This document shows, piece after piece, positions 18,261-25,706 of a stretch of 26,908 bases of DNA. Source of the DNA: Anaerolineae bacterium (GTDB lineage Bacteria; Chloroflexota; Anaerolineae; B4-G1). The stretch spans positions 1 to 26,908 of the forward strand of contig JAUWNP010000044.1 of assembly GCA_030612585.1 (NCBI GenBank), in the 5' to 3' direction. The number at the start of each line of letters is the position of its first letter. Within the stretch, counting starts at the first letter, position 1. Below the pieces are notes generated by a model, which saw only the letters and a list, made by a program, of their open reading frames with translations, ran no database searches and had not been told where the DNA came from. The position numbers were made by a program, and so were the translations under genes.

Positions 18261-18281
18261 ACGTGAAACGTGAAGCGTAAT
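18261..18281. repeat. 7-bp repeats between the reductase stop and the 62-aa gene
   Basis: Units ACGTGAA, ACGTGAA and GCGTAAT run from 18261 to 18281. The last base touches the reductase stop codon (TCA on the plus strand at 18281-18283). Confidence 0.75.
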
Positions 18282-19462
18282 CAGGCTAGCAGCCGGAGTA
18301 GTGTCGTTGGGCGCAGCGCCAGGCGGGGTGACTTGCGGCCGATGATGATGTAGCCGATGAGCAGCGCCAGTTCCTTATCCCGTCTCAGCCGGCGAAAGAC
18401 GCGGTTGAGCAGACGCGGGACGCTCACTGCCAGCCGCAGGATATGGGCTGCTCGCCAGTCTGCCTCATAGCGGGCCTCTAGTGCCTGGCTGTAGGCGGCC
18501 AGCGCCTGCGCTGAGAAGTCGCCAGACTCCAGCGCAGCCAGCGCGTGGGCGGCCGCCAATTCGCCGCTCTCCAGCGCCGCCGCGATGCCCTCCCCCGAAA
18601 GGGGGTTAACCAGCCCCGCCGCGTCGCCGGCCACCAGGACACGCTCGGCGTGGGTGCGCGTGCCGCCCAATCGCGTGCGCAGCGGGTGACCCTGCACCGG
18701 CCCGACCGGTTCAGCCCGCGCCAACCGTCCCTCTGTGGCCGCGTGGCCAGATACGAAGCGAGCCAACACCTCGCGTGGCACTACCCCGTCCCGGCGCACC
18801 CGCCAGGTGAAGATGCCCGTCCCCACATTGGCACAGCCGTCGCCTTCCGGGAACAGCCAGGTGTAGCCGGGGATGACGTCAGGCTCGAAATGTATCTCAA
18901 GCCGGTCGGCAGGGCCGGTATCGCCAACGAAGTACCGCCGCACGGCGATCATCTCCGGCGGCTCACGCACCAGCCCCAGATCGCGCGTGACGGGCGCGTG
19001 GCTGCCGTCGGCCAGGATGACCAATTGAGCGGTCACCTCAAGCCGGTCGGCAACGACGCTGAACCTGGAGCCATCGGCCCATTCCACACCTCGCACCCGC
19101 GTCCCCTCCACCAGACGAGCGCCCGCTTCCGCCGCCTGGGCCAGCCGGGCGTCGAGCAGCCGCCGGGGGACAGTCCGGCCGTAGCAATAGCCATCGCCTG
19201 TCTCCGGATGCACGTCGAGCACCTGACCGTCGGGAGAGGTAAGGCGCAGCACTTTCGGCGCGGGGAACCGAGAGGCCCACTCATCCAGACCAGCGCGAGT
19301 CAGGACGCTCAAGCCCCTGGCACTCACCCCGTCGCCACAGGGCTTATCGCGAGGGAAAGTGGCCCGCTCCAGGAGTACGACTCGGACGCCAACGGCGGCC
19401 AGCCGCTGAGCCGCCACCGATCCGGCCGGGCCAGCGCCTACGACGGCAACGTCCGCTTGCAC
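18281..19462 (-). CDS. Geranylgeranyl-reductase-family FAD-dependent oxidoreductase
   Basis: A 393-residue flavoprotein. It opens with the FAD dinucleotide fold ADVAVVGAGPAGSVAAQRLAAVGVRVVLLER, followed by FPRDKPCGDGVSARGL, the signature of the GGR group. The second FAD motif, RVLVAGDAAGLVNPLSGEGIAAALESG, is intact, as is YTWLFPEGDGCANVGTG between them. Family members saturate isoprenoid double bonds in chlorophyll, archaeal lipid or menaquinone side chains, or oxidise other substrates; nothing nearby points to photosynthesis, so a quinone or lipid substrate is more likely. The GTG at 19462 begins 1 nt after the GNAT stop. The frame is open further upstream but that overlaps the GNAT gene. 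The C-terminus is basic with a weak hydrophobic stretch (ELALLIGYIIIG). Confidence 0.85.
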   Translation of the reverse strand: MQADVAVVGAGPAGSVAAQRLAAVGVRVVLLERATFPRDKPCGDGVSARGLSVLTRAGLDEWASRFPAPKVLRLTSPDGQVLDVHPETGDGYCYGRTVPRRLLDARLAQAAEAGARLVEGTRVRGVEWADGSRFSVVADRLEVTAQLVILADGSHAPVTRDLGLVREPPEMIAVRRYFVGDTGPADRLEIHFEPDVIPGYTWLFPEGDGCANVGTGIFTWRVRRDGVVPREVLARFVSGHAATEGRLARAEPVGPVQGHPLRTRLGGTRTHAERVLVAGDAAGLVNPLSGEGIAAALESGELAAAHALAALESGDFSAQALAAYSQALEARYEADWRAAHILRLAVSVPRLLNRVFRRLRRDKELALLIGYIIIGRKSPRLALRPTTLLRLLA

Positions 19463-19463
19463 T

Positions 19464-20351
19464 TCACACTCTCTCTTCCAACAACAACTCGAAAATCCAG
19501 ATGTCGCGGTCCCAACTGCGTTCGTAGCCGGCCTCTTCGACCACCGCCACCAGCGCGGGCTCCTCCACCGACTTGAACCGTACTTCGGTGTGGCCCAATT
19601 GCGCAGCCAGCCTTCGCAGTCCACGCAGGAGGGCAACCAGCGGTTTCTCTGCACCATCCACATAGCCGACGTCGAGCGCGTCCTCTTCCTTCGCCCGGCA
19701 GACCAACGCCAGCGCGGCCAATTCGTGGCCGGGATATACACCCCAGACATCGCCGGCCGCCAGGTGGCACGCCAGTCGCTCGCGGGTCAGATTCTCCCAC
19801 TTCCAGAAGGTCTCGTACAGCCCTTCCGCCACCCGGTAGCGCGGGGACGCACTGACCAACGCCCAAGCGGACAGGAGATCCCCTTCGGCCAGCAAGACGG
19901 GAGTGGGAGTGTGAGAGTGTGGGAGAGTAGCAGGAAGTGGGTCAGCCCGGTAGAACCGGTAGGTGGCTATGTGGCGGAAGCCGTCGTGGGCAGCGATGCG
20001 GTGGACCGGATCGTTGAGTGAGTGGGTTCCCAAGCGCAGCATGCCGTGCCCGACATGGCGTGCCTTCTCAACCAGGTGGGCCTGCAACTGGCAGGCGATA
20101 CCCTGTCGTCGGTGAGCCGGGTCCACCCGCAGCCCTTCCAGCCACCACTCGTCGTCGGCCAGGCGGCTGAGTTTGGCAAGCCCCACGACCCGGCTCTCCA
20201 ATTCCGCCACCACCAACTGGCCGTGGGGGTCGGCCAACCACTCGTCCCACACGTCGGGGACATAGTCCTCACCCTCCCAGGCCCGCGCGCATAAGGCTTC
20301 GACGGCAGCCCTATCCGTCGCCTGCGCCGGTCGCATCCGAACCTTCGACAT
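19464..20351 (-). CDS. GNAT-family N-acetyltransferase with extra C-terminal domain
   Basis: A 295-residue protein. Residues 1-135 are a GNAT acetyltransferase domain: LVVAELESRVVGLAKLSRL then the acetyl-CoA loop LRVDPAHRRQGIACQLQAHL, and a typical RIAAHDGFRHIATYRFYR strand. A linker (LPATLPHSHTPTPV) encoded by short repeats near 19900-19930 follows. The second half (YRVAEGLYETFWKWENLT to EEAGYERSWDRDIWIFEL) looks like a second, degenerate acyltransferase fold. The acceptor substrate is unknown. The start overlaps the permease gene by 41 nt in another frame; an ATG at 20336 would shorten the overlap. The reductase GTG follows the stop almost directly, so these genes are likely one operon. Confidence 0.82.
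   Translation of the reverse strand: MSKVRMRPAQATDRAAVEALCARAWEGEDYVPDVWDEWLADPHGQLVVAELESRVVGLAKLSRLADDEWWLEGLRVDPAHRRQGIACQLQAHLVEKARHVGHGMLRLGTHSLNDPVHRIAAHDGFRHIATYRFYRADPLPATLPHSHTPTPVLLAEGDLLSAWALVSASPRYRVAEGLYETFWKWENLTRERLACHLAAGDVWGVYPGHELAALALVCRAKEEDALDVGYVDGAEKPLVALLRGLRRLAAQLGHTEVRFKSVEEPALVAVVEEAGYERSWDRDIWIFELLLEERV
19899..19930. repeat. Degenerate 7-8 bp repeats encoding the GNAT interdomain linker
   Basis: GGGAGTG, GGAGTGT, GAGAGTGT and GGGAGAGT follow one another. On the coding strand they give a Thr/Pro/His/Ser linker between the two halves of the GNAT protein. Confidence 0.65.
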
Positions 20352-21549
20352 CCTGTTCCACCTTCTGCTCTACTATCTCCTGCACTTTCTCCTGCAGCCG
20401 GTCCAGGGCTGCTTCGCCTGCTCGTTTGAGCAGGCCCGGTTTAGGCGGCCCTGTTTCCTCCTCCGGCTCGGTGAAGGGATCGCGGTCATAGAGGCGACAG
20501 AAGACATAGCGCCCCAGAATACGAAGGGTCGCAAGCACCGGGGCGGCAAGCAGCATCCCCAGGATACCGCCCAGGCTGCCGCCGACGATGATACCAATCA
20601 GCACCAGCAGCGGGTGCAGGTTGAGGCTGCGGCCCAGGATGCGGGGCAAGAGCAGGTTTCCCTCGATCTGCTGGATCACGATGTACAGCCCGGCTACCAG
20701 CACCGCGAACCAGAAGTTGCCTAGCGGCAGGAAACTGGAGCCCTGGAAAAGGGCCAGCAGAACTGCGGGAACCATGGCGATGATGGGACCAAGGTTCGGC
20801 ACGAACTCCATCACCCCCGCAATAAGCCCCAGCATCACCGCGTATGGAAGGCCGACTGCCAGACACACCGCAGCCGTGATGGCTGCCAGTGCCAGGCCCA
20901 GCAGCAACTGGCCGCGCAGGAATGCGTTCCACCCCTCCGTGATCTGCAGGCGCAGACGCACGAAGTCATCGCGATAGCCGGGAGGAGCCAGGTCATCCAA
21001 CTGGTCAATAATACGATCAGCGTCCTTGACCATATAAAAGGCGGCCATCAGAATGAAAAACAGCCAGAAGGCTCCCGAGGCAATGCTGAACGCGATGTCG
21101 AGGGTTCCCTGCGCGACCGAGCCCACGAAGCGGCTCAACATCGCGCTCAGTTCCTCATACACGCTGCTCAGGTCCAGGGAATAGCCCCCGATATCCACGG
21201 GCCGCTCGAAGAAAGCGCCGATGTCGGCGATGATGCGAATGAAGTCAATCTGTACAGATCGCACAGCCCGCTGGATACTGGGCACCGCCGTCACAGGCGC
21301 GGCCATCACACCCAGGCCGACCACGATCAGGATCAGGAAGACGAACGCTGTGACCCCTCCGCGCGAGAGGGGCAGGCGGTCGGTGGCAAAGTCAACCAGG
21401 GGGTCAAGGATGAAGGCCAGCAGAAGCGCGATTACCAGCGGCGGAATGACGACGTGGAAGCGATAGATCACCAGCGCCAGCAGGATTAAGATGCTGACGA
21501 CGACGATACGTTTGGTGCCGGTGCTCCAACGTGGTACGGATTCGCCCAT
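20311..21549 (-). CDS. AI-2E family transporter (PF01594-type permease)
   Basis: A 412-residue membrane protein with about eight transmembrane helices. The N-terminal pair IVVVSILILLALVIYRF and PLVIALLLAFILDPLVDF is typical of the family. Central features are FFILMAAFYMVKDADRI, the LLLGLALAAITAAVCLAVGLPYA helix, VMEFVPNLGPIIAMVPA, and the closing EGNLLLPRILGRSLNLHPLLVLIGIIVGGSLGGILGMLLAAPV. Members have been linked to autoinducer export, Na+/H+ antiport or general efflux, so the substrate is open. A charged tail of about 70 residues with a helical, coiled-coil look follows. The ATG at 21549 has AGGAG 8 nt upstream. It overlaps the GNAT gene by 41 nt. Confidence 0.9.
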   Translation of the reverse strand: MGESVPRWSTGTKRIVVVSILILLALVIYRFHVVIPPLVIALLLAFILDPLVDFATDRLPLSRGGVTAFVFLILIVVGLGVMAAPVTAVPSIQRAVRSVQIDFIRIIADIGAFFERPVDIGGYSLDLSSVYEELSAMLSRFVGSVAQGTLDIAFSIASGAFWLFFILMAAFYMVKDADRIIDQLDDLAPPGYRDDFVRLRLQITEGWNAFLRGQLLLGLALAAITAAVCLAVGLPYAVMLGLIAGVMEFVPNLGPIIAMVPAVLLALFQGSSFLPLGNFWFAVLVAGLYIVIQQIEGNLLLPRILGRSLNLHPLLVLIGIIVGGSLGGILGMLLAAPVLATLRILGRYVFCRLYDRDPFTEPEEETGPPKPGLLKRAGEAALDRLQEKVQEIVEQKVEQDVEGSDATGAGDG

Positions 21550-21610
21550 CGCCTGTACTCCTATTTATCCCCGGATGCGGATCGCCCACGGTGCCAACGC
21601 CCATACCCGC

Positions 21611-23278
21611 TCACGGGCCAGGCTCCGCAGTGCGTCGAGCAGTACCCCTAGGCCCCCAAGCCCCGGCCCTTCCCCCTACGAGGGGGAAGGGGGGTGGGAA
21701 CAGTTCGTGACGGGGCGGGTGCACCTGCACCACCGTGTACTCCCGTTCCGGCTTGAGACCGGCCAACTCTTTGGCCATCGCCAGCGCCGTTTCAAAGTCG
21801 CCCAATTCGTCCACCAGCCCGATCTCGCGTGCCTGAGCGCCGGTCCACACCCGCCCGCGTGCGATCTCTTCCACCTGCTCCTCCGCCATCCCGCGCCCCT
21901 CAGCCACGAGCGCCCTGAAACGGGCGTAGGATTCGCCCAGGTCACAGCGCACGCGGGCACGTTCCTCCTCACTGAAAGGAGCCATCTCGGAGTAGAGGCC
22001 AGCCATCGCGCCCCGTTGCACTGGTTCGCGGCCGATCCCCAATCTCCTGTACAGATCCGTGGCGACGAACTTGCCGCCCCAGATGCCGATGGAACCAGTC
22101 AGCGTCGTCGGGCGAGCGACGATGCGGTTGGCCAGCGCCGAGACGTAGTAGCCACCCGAGGTAGCCTGCCCCCCCATCAGCACGACCACCGGTTTGCGCT
22201 CTCGCAGCCGGCGCACCTCGCGGCAGATCAGATCGGAGGCGATAGCCGAGCCGCCTGGCGTTTCAACCTGGAAGATGACCGCCACGATGCGCTTATCGGC
22301 CTCGGCACAGCGCAACGCATGCACGATTGTCTCCGCCCCGGCCTGTGCTTCGATGAAGGGAAGCGGCACCGGAGTGGGGACGCGGCGACTGCGGCCCGGC
22401 ACGATCATCCCCTCCAGCGAAACCACGCCAATACGCTGGCGCGTGGTCCACTTGATCGGCTGCTGGAGCCGGCTGGCAGCCTCCCGCCAGGTGAGCAGGG
22501 ACGTGCTCGTCGTTCCGTCGCCCAGGTGATACGCCAATTCGTCCTCGTAGAGCACCGCGTCGGCCAGTCCGACCTCGACCGCCTCGGAAGGATTTAGCGG
22601 CATGGTGTCAATCAGTTCGCGTACCCGCGCCGGAGCGAGGCCCCGCCCCTCGACGATGGCGGTGACGATCTCGTCGAAGTAGGAGTCGAGGATGGTATTG
22701 AGCATCTCCCGGTGCGGCTCGCTCATCGTCGAACGGCGGAAGGTATCGGGCGAAACCTTGTACTCAGCGATGGCCTCAAGGTCGGCCTCCACCCCTGCCA
22801 GCGCCAGCGTGTCCTTGAGGAACACCGGTTCGGCCCGCAACCCCAGCGCGAAGAGGCGGCCGGATTGGGGAAGAATGATCTCGTCGCAGGCCGAGGCCAG
22901 GTAGTAGTCCCAGGTGCCAGCACCGGGAAGCCAGGCGACCAACCGCCTTCCCTTGGCGCGCAGACCGAGCAGATGGCGACGCAGGCTGTAGAGCGTGGAC
23001 GGCCCGGCCCGGAGCGTGTCGAAACGCAGCACCACATCCTGGACACGGTGGTCGTTGCCGATCATCTCCATCGCCGCCCGCACGTCCTCCAGGCTAACAT
23101 CCTGAGGAAAGAGCGGCAGGCGGCTGAAGGGGAACGGCAGCGGCTCACGCCGGACCGTCCGTTCCGGGTAAGAGCCACGGATGGGTAGGACGACGCAGTC
23201 GAGCCCCTTGCGGCGCAGCGAGCGCAGGAAGTTGCGGGTCGCCAGTGCGGTGTTGCGCGGGAGATCACGTGGCCTCAT
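21611..23278 (-). CDS. sppA: Signal peptide peptidase SppA-like serine protease, without a visible membrane anchor
   Basis: A 555-residue protein with two tandem crotonase-fold S49 domains, as in the long form of SppA. The catalytic Lys is K174 in AEYKVSPDTFRRSTMSE and the nucleophile is S374 in MGGQATSGGYYVSA, followed by TGSIGIWGGKF. SppA digests leftover signal peptides in the membrane, but this protein has no N-terminal hydrophobic anchor; its first 50 residues are basic (RNFLRSLRRKGLD), so it may be cytoplasmic or peripheral. The last 30 or so residues (ELFPPPFPLVGGRAGAWGPRG...) are encoded by a palindromic repeat and look added. The ATG overlaps the NUDIX stop by 4 nt. Confidence 0.87.
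   Translation of the reverse strand: MRPRDLPRNTALATRNFLRSLRRKGLDCVVLPIRGSYPERTVRREPLPFPFSRLPLFPQDVSLEDVRAAMEMIGNDHRVQDVVLRFDTLRAGPSTLYSLRRHLLGLRAKGRRLVAWLPGAGTWDYYLASACDEIILPQSGRLFALGLRAEPVFLKDTLALAGVEADLEAIAEYKVSPDTFRRSTMSEPHREMLNTILDSYFDEIVTAIVEGRGLAPARVRELIDTMPLNPSEAVEVGLADAVLYEDELAYHLGDGTTSTSLLTWREAASRLQQPIKWTTRQRIGVVSLEGMIVPGRSRRVPTPVPLPFIEAQAGAETIVHALRCAEADKRIVAVIFQVETPGGSAIASDLICREVRRLRERKPVVVLMGGQATSGGYYVSALANRIVARPTTLTGSIGIWGGKFVATDLYRRLGIGREPVQRGAMAGLYSEMAPFSEEERARVRCDLGESYARFRALVAEGRGMAEEQVEEIARGRVWTGAQAREIGLVDELGDFETALAMAKELAGLKPEREYTVVQVHPPRHELFPPPFPLVGGRAGAWGPRGTARRTAEPGP
21667..21691. repeat. Perfect palindromic element in the 3' end of sppA
   Basis: CCCTTCCCCCT (21667-21677) and AGGGGGAAGGG (21681-21691) are exact complements around an ACG loop, inside a C/G-rich stretch from about 21652 to 21697. 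It is in frame and encodes part of the unusual SppA tail. The form resembles REP-like palindromes found between genes in other genomes. Confidence 0.8.
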
Positions 23279-23736
23279 AGTGTTGCGCCCCCACCCACCA
23301 GCAATTCCAGCAATCCATCAGGATACAGCGGCGGACCATCCGCCTGAAACCTGCACAGAGGCATCCAACAGGCCGGCAGAATTTCGTCCTCCTCGTGCAC
23401 CTCAAAGATTTCTCGCTCATAGAAGGACGAGTCGGCCAGGGTCGCCTCGTAGAGCAGGACAATCTCGTGGCCGCGCTGGTCGTTGCAAATGAAGATGTTC
23501 TCTGTGGTAGCCAGGTAACGCACGTTGACCAGTTCGACGCCCAGTTCCTCGCGGAACTCGCGCCGGAGCGCCTCCTGGCTGCGCTCCCCAAACTCGATGC
23601 CGCCGCCCAGCGGCCGGTAGAAGGTCTCATCTTTGACGTGGTCGTAAGTCTCGGAGACTAGAATTTCGTCGCCGCGCCAGACAATGCCCAACGCCAGCGG
23701 CCGAATTTGTTCATTGTCCATTGGTTCATTGTTCAT
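23275..23736 (-). CDS. NUDIX hydrolase
   Basis: A 153-residue pyrophosphohydrolase. The Nudix box is complete: G45-x5-E51-x7-R59-E60-F-R-E63-E64-L-G66-V67, with the acidic residues that bind Mg2+. The preceding DETFYRPLGGGIEFGE strand and the later HEIVLLYEATL strand are typical of ADP-ribose- or nucleoside-diphosphate-sugar-type members; the substrate is not determined. The first residues (MNNEPMDNEQ) come from a 7-bp repeat, so there are several candidate starts: GTG at 23745 (overlapping the tsaD stop as GTGA), and ATG at 23736 or 23721. The core starts at about IRPLALGIVW in all cases. It overlaps sppA by 4 nt. Confidence 0.88.
   Translation of the reverse strand: MNNEPMDNEQIRPLALGIVWRGDEILVSETYDHVKDETFYRPLGGGIEFGERSQEALRREFREELGVELVNVRYLATTENIFICNDQRGHEIVLLYEATLADSSFYEREIFEVHEEDEILPACWMPLCRFQADGPPLYPDGLLELLVGGGATL
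23707..23735. repeat. 7-bp repeats spanning the NUDIX start codons
   Basis: TTGTTCA, TTGTCCA, TTGGTTCA and TTGTTCA run in a row on the plus strand. On the coding strand this gives a string of ATG-bearing words (TGAACAA, TGGACAA, TGAACCAA), which makes the start of the NUDIX gene ambiguous. Confidence 0.8.
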
Positions 23737-23741
23737 TGATT

Positions 23742-24773
23742 TCACACCAACCGCAGTCCTGGCACAACGTCCAGGTCCCAGCCAGCGCGCTCGCCTGAAA
23801 TGAAGCGCCGATGCGCACAGGCGCCCACCATCGCCGCGTTGTCGGTGCAGAGGATCGGCGGCGGATAGTAGACCGGCACCCCAACACGCTCGGAGGTCGT
23901 GGCCCGCAGCACCTGATTAGCCGAGACGCCCCCACAGAGTAACACAGCCGTCACGCCGAATTCCTCCGCTGCCTGCGCCGCCTTGGCCGACAGCACATCC
24001 ACCACCGCCGCCTGGAAACTGGCCGCCATGTCGGCCAAGAGATGGCCCTGGGGCGGATCGCTGTGCTTCTGAACCATGCGCAGCACGGACGTCTTGAGCC
24101 CGCTGAAACTGAAGTCGTAACTATCGCCCAGCCAGGCGCGGGGAAAGCGGCAGGCCTCCGGGTTGCCATCCTGGGCCGCCTCTTGAATCGCCGGCCCGCC
24201 AGGGTAGGGGAGCCCCATCAATCGCCCCACCTTGTCAAATGCCTCGCCCGCGGCGTCATCGAGCGCACCGCCTAGATATTCATAATCGCCGTGGTTGCGC
24301 ATCAGGATCAATTCGGTGTGGCCGCCGGAGACGATGAGCGCCAGCAGCGGGAACTCCAACCCCCCACCCTCCTCCCCCCACGGAGCCGCACCCTCGCTTT
24401 CCACCTCCAGCCAGTGGGCGTAGATGTGCGCCTCCAGGTGATTAACCGGTACGAGCGGCAGATTGCGCCCCAGCGCAAGCCCTTTGGCAGCATTGACCCC
24501 CACCAAGAGCGAGCCCGCCAGCCCCGGCCCGTAGGTCACGGCCAGAGCGTCCAGGTCGTCGAAGCCGAGGTGGGCCTCCCGCATCGCCTGCTCGATCACG
24601 GGCACGATGGCCTCGATGTGAGCGCGGGAGGCAACCTCGGGAAAAATGCCACCGTAGGGGGCGTGCAGTTCCACCTGTGAGGCGATAATATTGGAGAGAA
24701 TGTGCCGCCCGTCCTCGACCACGGCGGCGGCGGTCTCGTCGCATGAGGTTTCGATAGCAAGGATACGAGTCAT
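23742..24773 (-). CDS. tsaD: tRNA N6-adenosine threonylcarbamoyltransferase
   Basis: A 343-residue ASKHA-fold enzyme that moves the threonylcarbamoyl group to A37 of ANN-decoding tRNAs, working with TsaB and TsaE. It starts RILAIETSCDETAAAVVEDG, with VELHAPYGGIFPEVASRAH next. The iron/zinc site H112 and H116 lies in NHLEAHIYAHW. The nucleotide-binding signatures LIVSGGHTELI, DDAAGEAFDKVGRLMGLPYPGGP, DFSFSGLKTS and LCGGVSANQVLR are present, and TDNAAMVG gives the third metal ligand. An insertion rich in Glu and Gly (residues 123-138) between the HLEAH motif and the next strand is a little longer than usual. The ATG overlaps the C39-like gene stop by 4 nt. tsaB and tsaE are not in the window. 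Confidence 0.95.
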   Translation of the reverse strand: MTRILAIETSCDETAAAVVEDGRHILSNIIASQVELHAPYGGIFPEVASRAHIEAIVPVIEQAMREAHLGFDDLDALAVTYGPGLAGSLLVGVNAAKGLALGRNLPLVPVNHLEAHIYAHWLEVESEGAAPWGEEGGGLEFPLLALIVSGGHTELILMRNHGDYEYLGGALDDAAGEAFDKVGRLMGLPYPGGPAIQEAAQDGNPEACRFPRAWLGDSYDFSFSGLKTSVLRMVQKHSDPPQGHLLADMAASFQAAVVDVLSAKAAQAAEEFGVTAVLLCGGVSANQVLRATTSERVGVPVYYPPPILCTDNAAMVGACAHRRFISGERAGWDLDVVPGLRLV

Positions 24774-25216
24774 TTTGTTTCCATCCGTAAGACAAGTGCC
24801 ATTTTACCGTGTATCTCCCAGGCTTCCAGAAAGTCGGCCACTCGAATCTCCCACGGCCCAGTGTTGGGATCAACCAGCAGTAGGCAGTCGACCTCGTAGT
24901 CTTCCACGACGACCGTGTGGACGTATGGTATCTGACTTGTTGGGAACATATTGATGTAAGCGATGGGGAAGACTCCCTGATCAATCAGGTGTCGCAGTTG
25001 CGCCAGCGATAGATACTCAATGGTCGCTGTGAAACCCAGCTCACGAGCGCACGCCACGACGTCCCTGGCATAGGTGCCGAATTCCCGCGTCTTGCACCTG
25101 TGGCGCAGTTCTGCCCCATCCATCTCGACACCGTGGTAGGCCAGAAGCATCCGCAGGCAGGCCACCGTACACGAGTACGGGCGCTCCTGCCTACGAAAAG
25201 GCAATCTCGATCTCAT
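24770..25216 (-). CDS. C39-like (papain-fold) cysteine peptidase domain protein
   Basis: A 148-residue single-domain protein. The layout matches C39/BtLCP peptidases: an oxyanion Gln (Q10), the catalytic Cys in ERPYSCTVACLRMLLAYHG (C16), His in PYVHTVVVEDYE (H100) and Asp in LLVDPNTG (D116). C39 domains usually cut double-glycine leader peptides when fused to ABC transporters, but here there is no transporter and no membrane segment, so it may be a stand-alone peptidase or a peptide-binding protein. The ATG at 25216 overlaps the preceding gene by 26 nt; the frame is open further upstream but that is shadow. Its stop overlaps the tsaD start by 4 nt. Confidence 0.72.
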   Translation of the reverse strand: MRSRLPFRRQERPYSCTVACLRMLLAYHGVEMDGAELRHRCKTREFGTYARDVVACARELGFTATIEYLSLAQLRHLIDQGVFPIAYINMFPTSQIPYVHTVVVEDYEVDCLLLVDPNTGPWEIRVADFLEAWEIHGKMALVLRMETK

Positions 25217-25706
25217 CCCGGTTCTCTTCGTAGAGTTGGCGGGCGATGGCCTCCATCTCCTTCGGTGGTGTCCACCCAACGACCACCGGACGGTCTCCAT
25301 CTACAGCCAGCATCCCTACCTCTCCTACGACACCTATGCCGGGATAGGTCAAATGCACCGGGACAAGCCAGAGTGGCCGGAGCGGGAAGAGCACCAACTT
25401 GGGCAGCCCGGCAGAGAAGCGATCAGGCAGATGTTCAACGATGAACTGGTTGGCAGCAATCATCGCCTGCCTAGTGTCAAGCACGACTCGGGTCCGGGTT
25501 TCGGAAGCAACACCCATCTGATACACAGCCTGTCGCTCGTGCAGAGCGTAGTCCTGCGTCGGGTGCAATGATGTGATGTGCACCCGCAGCCGTTCTCCGA
25601 AACCCTCTGGCAAGGCCTGGTCGAGTTCCAGGTGGGTGTCGTCCAGGACAGAGGCCTCTGTGACCATTTCCTCATTCACCACAGTCCTCTCCTCCTCATT
25701 GAGCAT
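25191..25706 (-). CDS. Protein of unknown function upstream of the C39-like peptidase
   Basis: A 171-residue soluble protein I do not recognise. It starts at the ATG of a TAATG junction with the M24 peptidase gene, so the two are translationally coupled. The middle has a charged helical segment (LHERQAVYQMGVASETRTRVVLDTRQAMIAANQFIVEHLPDRF). The C-terminal part is beta-rich, HLTYPGIGVVGEVGMLAVDGDRPVVVGWTPPKEM, followed by an acidic helix. The VGEVGMLAVDG...VVVGWT element recalls small PepSY-like strands, but that is only a resemblance. There is no signal peptide or membrane helix. It overlaps the C39-like gene by 26 nt; the tight coupling suggests a shared role, perhaps as a partner or substrate. 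Confidence 0.7.
   Translation of the reverse strand: MLNEEERTVVNEEMVTEASVLDDTHLELDQALPEGFGERLRVHITSLHPTQDYALHERQAVYQMGVASETRTRVVLDTRQAMIAANQFIVEHLPDRFSAGLPKLVLFPLRPLWLVPVHLTYPGIGVVGEVGMLAVDGDRPVVVGWTPPKEMEAIARQLYEENRDEIEIAFS

Noticed and set aside
18545..19576. Antisense open frame of 343 codons opposite the reductase
   Set aside because: Low-complexity Arg/Gln/His composition with no domain; the reductase on the other strand has both FAD motifs.
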